Positions 7,927-12,867 of a stretch of DNA of 12,867 bases are shown here, one piece after another. Position numbers and translations under genes: made by a program. Source of the DNA: an uncultured Eggerthellaceae bacterium (GTDB taxonomy: Bacteria; Actinomycetota; Coriobacteriia; Coriobacteriales; Eggerthellaceae). Each line of letters begins with the position of its first letter. The stretch's first letter is position 1. The DNA lies in the NCBI GenBank assembly GCA_910577495.1, contig CAJTML010000056.1, positions 1 to 12,867 of the forward strand, read 5' to 3'. The notes beneath the pieces are model-generated. The model was not told the DNA's origin. It worked only from the letters and a program-made list of their open reading frames with translations, and did not search any database.

Positions 7927-9717
7927 CTACTTGGATTGCGTTTGCACAAGCTTGCCGTCAACGACTTCTTCGTTTAAGTCTTCGCACTCAGAATGTGCAA
8001 GCGGACCTACCACCGGGATAGGATTCAAGTTGGAAATGTGACCACTCTCAACGCCAGCATGGACGGAAAGTTGTACGTTGATAAAGCACGGTTTCTTGGA
8101 TGACAGAGCCTCGGTCAGCATGGACTCAACTTCGTCCATCGTGGTGGCGAAGTAACCCGTGCCACCAAAGGCCTCAATCATCTTCTCGTAGTGAGCAGTT
8201 GCATCCAGCGTCAGCGGCGAAGGATCTCCTGAGGTACCCAGATCTTCGAAGTCACCTCGATAAATACCACCGTTGTTGAGCACCATGAAGGTAATCGGGA
8301 GGTTGTAGCGGCACGCAACTTCAATTTCCATGCCGTCAAAGCCAAATGCTGAGTCACCATGGATGGAAAGGACTGACTTGCCCGTGGTTACTGCTGAGCC
8401 AATGGCATAGCCGGTGCCAATACCCATAACGCCCCAGGTACCACAGTCAAGACGATGACGCGGCAGATACATGTTGACGATGTCGCGGCAGTCGTCCAGC
8501 GTGTTTGCGCCCTCATTAATCAAGATGACATCATGGTTTTTGTCCATGACCTTCTTCACGGCACCAAGTGCGTTGTAGTGGTTGAGCGGCTGAGTTTCCT
8601 CTTCGGTCTTTGCACCGAAGCGTGCGTTATTTTTCGCGGTGTCAGCTGCCAACAGATCCGTCCACTCTTTGGAGGCGTGGATGTCATACTTCGCCAGACC
8701 CTCGTTAAAGAGTTTCATGGTTGACTTGATGTCGCCGACAACGGGGCATGCAATGTAGCGTGAGTTGTCAATTTCGGTCGGGTCAATATCAATCTGGATG
8801 AACTTGACGTTTTCGTTCCAGTGCTTACCCTTGCCGAAGTTCAACATCCAGTTGAGACGAGCGCCAATCATGAGCACCACATCAGCGGTACGCATTGCCA
8901 AACCACGGCATGATGCGGTTGATTGCGGATCGTCGTCAGGCAGCAGGCCTTTCGCCATTGACATGGGCTGATACGGAATACCGGTCTTGTGGATGAAGGT
9001 TTGGATCTCTTCGTCACACTGTGCATAGGCAGCGCCTTTGCCCAAGAAAATGAGCGGGTTTTTAGCGTTCGCCAAAAGCTCAAGTGCCGCATCCACCGAT
9101 TCTTGCGAAGGAATCATGGCCGGCGCGGGATCGTTCACCTCATAGAGCGCCGCTTCAGCAGCTGCCGCGTCCATGGTCTGACCGATCATAGTATCAGGCA
9201 TTGAGATATAGACGCCTCCCGGACGACCAGAGCATGCCGTGCGAATAGCGCGAGCAACACCAAGCGGAATATCTTCCATGTTGTCAATACGATACGCAGC
9301 CTTACAGAACGGAACTGCATAAGCGCGCTGGTCAAGACCCTCATACTGGCCTTCGTACAGGTCAACGGTTGAGCGAGATGATTCGCCCGAAATCATAATG
9401 ACCGGGAATCCATTTTCGGTTGCTTCCTTCAGCGGAGCCAAGCCATTCAAAAAGCCCGGAGCTGAAACCGTCAAAAACACACCAGGCTTGCCCGTCAGAA
9501 AGCCCTGCGCAGCCGCCGCATTGCCAGCGTCGGCCTCATGACGCATGCCAATGTAGCGAATGCCCTTTGCCTGAGCAATACGGGCGAAGTCTGTAACCGG
9601 AATGCCGACAACGCCATACATCTTGTCGACACCATTTTTCATGAGAGCGGCTACCAAGTAGTGAGCACCGTCGGTGAGGTTGGCGGTTGCTTGGTTCGCA
9701 GCAGTCGTCGTAGCCAT
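7927..9717 (-). CDS. oxc: Oxalyl-CoA decarboxylase (TPP-dependent)
   Basis: A 596-residue enzyme converting oxalyl-CoA to formyl-CoA and CO2, the energy-yielding step of oxalate breakdown, in the cytoplasm. It reads as oxalyl-CoA decarboxylase along its full length: YGVVGIPVTD near the N-terminus, Glu61 (RHEADAG) matching the TPP-activating Glu56 of Oxalobacter formigenes, Tyr125-Glu126 matching the active-site Tyr120-Glu121, LGKGAAYAQCD and ARLNW in the middle domain, NEGANTLD, and the TPP/Mg motif from GDS (454-456) to NNGG (481-484). The C-terminal ESGHISNLN matches the CoA-site loop, with His where O. formigenes has Arg, as in E. coli YfdU. These features distinguish it from acetolactate synthase. 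The start at 9717 is set by AAGGAGG. It is first in the oxc-yfdV unit. No formyl-CoA:oxalate CoA-transferase lies within the window. Confidence 0.97.
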   Translation of the reverse strand: MATTTAANQATANLTDGAHYLVAALMKNGVDKMYGVVGIPVTDFARIAQAKGIRYIGMRHEADAGNAAAAQGFLTGKPGVFLTVSAPGFLNGLAPLKEATENGFPVIMISGESSRSTVDLYEGQYEGLDQRAYAVPFCKAAYRIDNMEDIPLGVARAIRTACSGRPGGVYISMPDTMIGQTMDAAAAEAALYEVNDPAPAMIPSQESVDAALELLANAKNPLIFLGKGAAYAQCDEEIQTFIHKTGIPYQPMSMAKGLLPDDDPQSTASCRGLAMRTADVVLMIGARLNWMLNFGKGKHWNENVKFIQIDIDPTEIDNSRYIACPVVGDIKSTMKLFNEGLAKYDIHASKEWTDLLAADTAKNNARFGAKTEEETQPLNHYNALGAVKKVMDKNHDVILINEGANTLDDCRDIVNMYLPRHRLDCGTWGVMGIGTGYAIGSAVTTGKSVLSIHGDSAFGFDGMEIEVACRYNLPITFMVLNNGGIYRGDFEDLGTSGDPSPLTLDATAHYEKMIEAFGGTGYFATTMDEVESMLTEALSSKKPCFINVQLSVHAGVESGHISNLNPIPVVGPLAHSECEDLNEEVVDGKLVQTQSK

Positions 9718-9723
9718 AGATTG

Positions 9724-9730
9724 CCTCCTT
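9724..9730 (-). promoter_or_regulatory. Ribosome binding site fixing the oxc start
   Basis: A full AAGGAGG on the minus strand lies 6 nt before the ATG at 9717. It rules out the in-frame ATG at 9744, which would add nine residues and starts beside an inverted repeat. Confidence 0.85.
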
Positions 9731-9734
9731 GAGC

Positions 9735-9764
9735 TGAATTTCAACTACACGTTACTGAAATTCA
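9735..9764. promoter_or_regulatory. Perfect inverted repeat upstream of oxc, candidate operator
   Basis: TGAATTTCA (9735-9743) and its exact reverse complement TGAAATTCA (9756-9764) are separated by 12 nt, with arm centres 21 bp apart, two helical turns. The repeat sits just before the oxc ribosome site and overlaps the expected transcription start of the -10 candidate at 9764-9769. Two-turn spacing suits binding of a dimeric repressor. As RNA it would form an AU-rich hairpin next to the ribosome site. No regulator gene is visible in the window. Confidence 0.6.
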
Positions 9765-9769
9765 TTGTA
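9764..9769 (-). promoter_or_regulatory. Candidate -10 element for the oxc operon
   Basis: The minus strand reads TACAAT, five of six matches to TATAAT, about 47 nt before the oxc start. No good -35 is seen 16-18 nt upstream, so the promoter may need an activator or the call may be wrong. Confidence 0.4.
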
Positions 9770-9911
9770 GAAAACTCATCTCAAAGGATTTTCGTCATCG
9801 CATCTTTGGCACAGCCCCGTTGTCTCGTGTCATCCGATTTGTTACGGTAGGGCGCATTTGCCCCCGCCCCTGTCAACAAGACGTAACGTAAGTTGGCGAA
9901 AAAGTGCGTGC
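9770..9911. other. Intergenic region between histidine phosphatase and oxc
   Basis: No gene is seen. The region holds a GC-rich block (9850-9871) with only a weak 5-bp inverted repeat, a TTGACA on the minus strand (9871-9876) without a -10 partner, and GTTACG (9841-9846) and CGTAAC (9882-9887). No clear terminator for the histidine phosphatase gene is seen, so some transcription may run on into oxc. Confidence 0.5.
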
Positions 9912-10613
9912 CTATACGGGGCGCTCTTCGCCAATCCACGCAACCGAACCAATTTCGCCCAATGACAATTTACCCTGGTCAAAGGCAATTTGTGTGACCG
10001 ACGCATTCCGGATTTTGAGCGGCGTATTCACGCGCGCACGATCAATGAGGTACACCAGTGTGCGCACCACAAACGCGTGCGTCACCACCAACACGTTGCC
10101 GCCGCCTGCGTGCGCAACCGCTGTTCCCACCTGCTCGAAAAACGACCGAAGCCGCGTCTCAATCGTGGCGAAATTCTCAGCTCTGCCCGACGAATCTGCT
10201 GCAGCCAAGATGTCAGCCACTTCAACCAAGCGTTCGTTGAGCTCAGCAAACGGCAACACTTCGCCAAAGCCTTTGGCAAGCGTTTCGCGAAGCCGCTCTC
10301 CCGAACCACCCTCTAAGTCTCCATAACACCACTCGCGAAGGCGCGGGTCGGGCGTGCACACCGGCGCGTCTGGCCGCGCTTGTAATATGAGCCGCGCGGT
10401 CTCTTGGGCACGCGTGGTATCCGACGCATACGCGCGCACAAAGGGCACACAAGCCAAGCCCTTACCGAGCGCAGACGCCACCCGCCTACCCTCGTCAGTA
10501 AGCGGCGAATCACACCACCCCTGCACGCGATTAGTGACGTTGAAAAGCGTCTCCCCATGACGCACGACATAAAAGACGACAGGCGCTGCCAATTTATGTG
10601 TGTGCGTTTGCAT
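9912..10613 (-). CDS. Histidine phosphatase family protein (phosphoglycerate mutase-like)
   Basis: A 233-residue histidine (acid) phosphatase superfamily protein. The signature is VVRHGET with the phospho-accepting His19 next to Arg18, followed by GWCDSPLTDEG. Further conserved parts are SDTTRAQETA (second Arg), a Glu in LREWCYGDLEG and the second catalytic His in LVVTHAFVVR. Length and motifs fit the broad-specificity, cofactor-independent-of-metal GpmB/CobC-like group. Substrates in this group range from phosphoglycerate to alpha-ribazole phosphate and sugar phosphates, and the sequence does not decide between them. The start is set by AAAGGGG, 5 nt before the ATG at 10613; an upstream in-frame start at 10742 would run into fbp. 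It is transcribed divergently from fbp. Confidence 0.88.
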   Translation of the reverse strand: MQTHTHKLAAPVVFYVVRHGETLFNVTNRVQGWCDSPLTDEGRRVASALGKGLACVPFVRAYASDTTRAQETARLILQARPDAPVCTPDPRLREWCYGDLEGGSGERLRETLAKGFGEVLPFAELNERLVEVADILAAADSSGRAENFATIETRLRSFFEQVGTAVAHAGGGNVLVVTHAFVVRTLVYLIDRARVNTPLKIRNASVTQIAFDQGKLSLGEIGSVAWIGEERPV

Positions 10614-10618
10614 AAGCG

Positions 10619-10625
10619 CCCCTTT
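10619..10625 (-). promoter_or_regulatory. Ribosome binding site of the histidine phosphatase gene
   Basis: AAAGGGG on the minus strand lies 5 nt before the ATG at 10613 and selects this start over upstream in-frame starts. Confidence 0.7.
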
Positions 10626-10652
10626 CGCCTTACCGACCAAGCTCTCGCATTC

Positions 10653-10661
10653 ATCATACCA
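10653..10661 (-). promoter_or_regulatory. Extended -10 promoter for the histidine phosphatase gene
   Basis: The minus strand reads TGGTATGAT, an extended -10 (TGn) followed by TATGAT, five of six matches to consensus. It would give a leader of about 30 nt before the ATG at 10613. No -35 is evident, which extended -10 promoters can tolerate. Confidence 0.5.
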
Positions 10662-10687
10662 GCGTTTAGCCACCTGCGCACTTGCGA

Positions 10688-10693
10688 TAAAAT
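10688..10693 (+). promoter_or_regulatory. Candidate -10 element for fbp
   Basis: TAAAAT, five of six matches to TATAAT, lies 34 nt before the fbp start in the 114-bp divergent region. TTTAGC 17 nt upstream is only a weak -35. Confidence 0.4.
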
Positions 10694-10715
10694 GAGACGC
10701 ACACGTTGCTTTACT

Positions 10716-10723
10716 AAGGGGGA
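10716..10723 (+). promoter_or_regulatory. Ribosome binding site fixing the fbp start
   Basis: AAGGGGGA lies 4 nt before the ATG at 10728. The open frame extends upstream to 10404, but that part lies antisense to the histidine phosphatase gene and has no such site. Confidence 0.8.
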
Positions 10724-10727
10724 TCTT

Positions 10728-12680
10728 ATGGACGCTACGCACGTTCGCTATCTGGAGTTACTTTCTCAACTCTTCCCAACTGCCAACAAAGCTTCGGCTG
10801 AAATCATCAACCTTCGCGCTATCTTGAATCTGCCGAAAGCCACGGAGTTTTTCGCCTCCGATATCCACGGTGAATTCGACGCATTCTCCCACATTTTGCG
10901 CAATGGCTCAGGCTCTATTCGCCTCAAGATTGATGATGTATTTGGCGAAGAACTCACCGATGAGCAAAAGCGCTCATTGGCAACGCTTATTTATTACCCG
11001 CGCGAAAAAATGGAGCTTATTCTCAGCGAGACTGATGATGAGGTTGCGTGGTTTAACGAGACGCTTCCCCGCCTGGTAGCTGTCTGCAAACGCGCAGCCC
11101 AGAAGTACACGCGCTCTCGCGTGCGACGTGCGCTGCCGGATGATTTCGCCTACTTAATCGAAGAGCTCATGACCGAAGATCACCACGGCGTTGACAAAGA
11201 AGCATATTATGCGGCCATCATTGAGGCCACCATCAACACGGGGCGTGCCGTTGAGCTGGTGGAGTCGTTGTGTTTGCTCATCCAGTGGCTTGCCATTGAT
11301 CAGCTGCACATTATCGGCGATATCTATGACCGCGGACCGGCACCTGACGTCATCATGGAGACGCTCATTGATTATCACGACGTGGATGTGCAATGGGGTA
11401 ACCACGACGTTGTGTGGATGGGTGCGGCGCTTGGTCAGCGCGGCTGTATTGCGCACGTGGTTCGCAATTGTGCGCGCTATGGCAACCTTTCCATTCTGGA
11501 AGATGCGTACGGTATCAACATTTTGCCGCTGGCATCATTTGCGCAAGAGGCTTACAAGGACGATCCGTGCGTGGCCTTTGGCCTCAAGGGAAACCCTGAT
11601 CTCACCGACGCCGAGCGCGATTTGAACATCAAGATCCAAAAGGCCATGGCCATCATCCAGTTTAAGGTGGAAGCCCAGCTCATTGACGACAACCCGTCCT
11701 TTGGGCTTGAAGACAGAAAGCTCCTAGACAAGATTGATCCAGTTGCTGGCACCGTTGTTGTTGATGGCATTACCTACGACCTGACCGACACCGTCTTTCC
11801 CACCGTCAGCTGGGATGACCCCTACGCGCTCACCCCTGAGGAAGAAGAGGTCATGGCGCGCCTGGAGCAAGCCTTTACCAAGTGCGAAAAACTCCAGCGC
11901 CATATGCATTTCTTCTTGGAGCATGGCTCGCTCTATAAGATTCACAACAACAATCTCTTGTTCCATGCGTGCGTGCCGCTCAATGAGGACGGCACCCTCA
12001 AAGCGGTCGAAGTTTTTGGCGAAACTTATGCCGGACGTGCTCTCTACGACGTTATGGAGTCCTACGTGCGCACTGCATTTTTCGACCCCGACCCCGCCAT
12101 GCGCAAACGCGGCGCCGATCTCATGTGGTACATGTGGCTCGGACAAGGCTCGCCCCTGTTCGCCAAGAGCAAGATGGCAACCTTTGAGCTGTATCTCATT
12201 GCCGACAAAGCCGCGCGCAAAGAGGTCAAAAACTCGTTTTACACCCTCATGGACAACGAAGAAGTATTCGCCAACATCTTCAGGGACTTTGGCATGGATC
12301 CGGCCGTCTCGCGCATTATCTGCGGACACGTGCCCGTAAAAGTAAAAGATGGCGAAGACCCCGTGAAATGCAACGGCCGCGTGCTGACCATTGATGGCGG
12401 GTTCTCGCGCGCCTATCAACCCACCACCGGCATTGCGGGATACACGCTCATTTCCAACTCATACGGCTTTATTTTGGCTGCTCACGAGCCGCTTGAGTCC
12501 AAGCAGGCTGCCGTTGAGCAAGAGCTGGATATCCATTCATCCCGACGCGTGGTTGAGCGCGTGGACGCGCGCACGTTGGTTGCCGACACCGACACCGGCG
12601 CCAAACTCAAAGCACGCATTGCTGATTTAGAGCAGCTGCTTGAGGCATATCGCACGGGCGTTATTGCCGAGAAGGCATAG
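10728..12680 (+). CDS. fbp: Fructose-1,6-bisphosphatase, class III
   Basis: A 650-residue class III FBPase (usual length about 640-670), hydrolysing fructose 1,6-bisphosphate to fructose 6-phosphate in gluconeogenesis, in the cytoplasm. It belongs to the calcineurin-like metallophosphatases and shows their metal-binding motifs in order: DIH (Asp45, His47), GDIYDRG (197-203), GNHD (224-227) and GHVPV (from 533), followed by DGGFSRAYQ. About 300 residues of family-specific insert lie between the GNHD and GHVP blocks. Class III enzymes occur mainly in Firmicutes and some other anaerobes. The gene is divergent from the histidine phosphatase and convergent with the ABC transporter gene, so it is probably monocistronic. 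Confidence 0.96.
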   Translation: MDATHVRYLELLSQLFPTANKASAEIINLRAILNLPKATEFFASDIHGEFDAFSHILRNGSGSIRLKIDDVFGEELTDEQKRSLATLIYYPREKMELILSETDDEVAWFNETLPRLVAVCKRAAQKYTRSRVRRALPDDFAYLIEELMTEDHHGVDKEAYYAAIIEATINTGRAVELVESLCLLIQWLAIDQLHIIGDIYDRGPAPDVIMETLIDYHDVDVQWGNHDVVWMGAALGQRGCIAHVVRNCARYGNLSILEDAYGINILPLASFAQEAYKDDPCVAFGLKGNPDLTDAERDLNIKIQKAMAIIQFKVEAQLIDDNPSFGLEDRKLLDKIDPVAGTVVVDGITYDLTDTVFPTVSWDDPYALTPEEEEVMARLEQAFTKCEKLQRHMHFFLEHGSLYKIHNNNLLFHACVPLNEDGTLKAVEVFGETYAGRALYDVMESYVRTAFFDPDPAMRKRGADLMWYMWLGQGSPLFAKSKMATFELYLIADKAARKEVKNSFYTLMDNEEVFANIFRDFGMDPAVSRIICGHVPVKVKDGEDPVKCNGRVLTIDGGFSRAYQPTTGIAGYTLISNSYGFILAAHEPLESKQAAVEQELDIHSSRRVVERVDARTLVADTDTGAKLKARIADLEQLLEAYRTGVIAEKA

Positions 12681-12703
12681 ACGCCAATCAGCCTCACCGG
12701 TTC

Positions 12704-12729
12704 GCTTGGGGCTCAAAGCCCGCACAAGC
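12704..12729. terminator. Hairpin between convergent fbp and ABC transporter genes
   Basis: GCTTG-GGGCT pairs with AGCCC-CAAGC around a CAA loop, with a 3-nt bulge (GCA) on the right arm. It lies in the 51-bp gap between the two convergent stops. Neither side has a T-run, so the terminator call rests on stem and position only. Confidence 0.5.
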
Positions 12730-12731
12730 CG

Positions 12732-12867
12732 CTATGCTTGGTAGTTATTCAAGAAGGCCTTTGTCCGCTCATGCTGAGGATGGTTAATCAGCTCGGTGGC
12801 AGGGCCTTCTTCTACGATCACACCATTGTCCATAAAGACAATGTGATCAGCCACGTCGCGCGCAAAG
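12732..12867 (-). CDS. Polar amino acid ABC transporter ATP-binding protein, C-terminal 44 residues
   Basis: The last 44 residues of an ATPase whose gene continues beyond the window. The segment reads FARDVADHIVFMDNGVIVEE, then GPATELINHP, then HERTKAFLNNYQA and a TAG stop. This is the typical end of GlnQ/HisP-type ATPases, from just after the switch histidine to the HERTKAFL block. Walker and signature motifs lie outside. The family suggests import of a polar amino acid with a membrane and a binding protein encoded nearby. Confidence 0.88.
   Translation of the reverse strand, partial: FARDVADHIVFMDNGVIVEEGPATELINHPQHERTKAFLNNYQA

Noticed and set aside
7927..9717. Acetolactate synthase or another TPP decarboxylase
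   Set aside because: The Tyr-Glu active-site pair, the C-terminal ESGHI loop and full-length agreement with oxalyl-CoA decarboxylases argue against it.
9871..9876. Perfect TTGACA on the minus strand upstream of oxc as a -35 element
   Set aside because: No -10-like hexamer lies 16-19 nt downstream; the spacing falls on GC-rich sequence.
11724..12419. A 231-codon minus-strand open frame inside fbp, and similar antisense frames in nifJ
   Set aside because: They are shadows of well-conserved enzymes in the opposite strand and show no start signals or family motifs.
1..12867. tRNA or rRNA genes, CRISPR arrays, insertion sequences, phage or defence genes
   Set aside because: None was seen. Gaps between genes are short and filled by hairpins and promoter-like sequence, and no transposase or terminal repeats are present.

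Overview
The window is about 12.9 kb of mid-to-high-GC bacterial DNA carrying seven protein-coding genes and the tail of an eighth. The gene set is anaerobic: a single-chain pyruvate:ferredoxin oxidoreductase, an aldo/keto reductase with two ferredoxin-type clusters, a class III fructose-1,6-bisphosphatase, an oxalyl-CoA decarboxylase and a sortase-anchored surface protein. These point to a Gram-positive gut or oral anaerobe. A member of the Coriobacteriia (Actinomycetota) fits best, with an anaerobic Firmicute as the alternative. This placement is inferred from gene content and is not proven.

Layout: (1) 2-1726, plus strand: C-terminal part of a large surface protein with two related beta-type domains, Pro-rich and Asp-Gly spacers and a C-terminal LAPTG anchor; it starts before the window. 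(2) 1751-2995, plus: aldo/keto reductase with a two-cluster ferredoxin tail, 24 bp behind the surface gene. A strong hairpin at 3017-3052 separates it from the convergent block. (3) 9717 down to 3063, minus: oxc (oxalyl-CoA decarboxylase), yfdV-like AEC transporter and nifJ, in that transcription order. oxc and yfdV are 33 bp apart and surely linked; yfdV and nifJ are separated by 82 bp holding a long hairpin. (4) 10613 down to 9912, minus: histidine phosphatase. It diverges across 114 bp from (5) fbp, class III FBPase, 10728-12680, plus. (6) 12732-12867, minus: the last 44 residues of a polar amino acid ABC transporter ATPase.

How the genes may work together: the transporter next to oxc closely resembles E. 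coli YfdV, which sits beside the E. coli oxalyl-CoA decarboxylase YfdU. The pair therefore looks like an oxalate uptake and decarboxylation unit. The CoA-transferase that must make oxalyl-CoA (Frc or YfdE type) is not in the window. The adjacent PFOR makes acetyl-CoA and reduced ferredoxin; acetyl-CoA could serve as CoA donor if a YfdE-type enzyme exists elsewhere in the genome. The most interesting non-coding signals are a perfect 9-bp inverted repeat with 21-bp centre spacing at the oxc promoter and RBS, and the long hairpin between yfdV and nifJ. No RNA genes, CRISPR arrays, insertion sequences or phage genes were seen.
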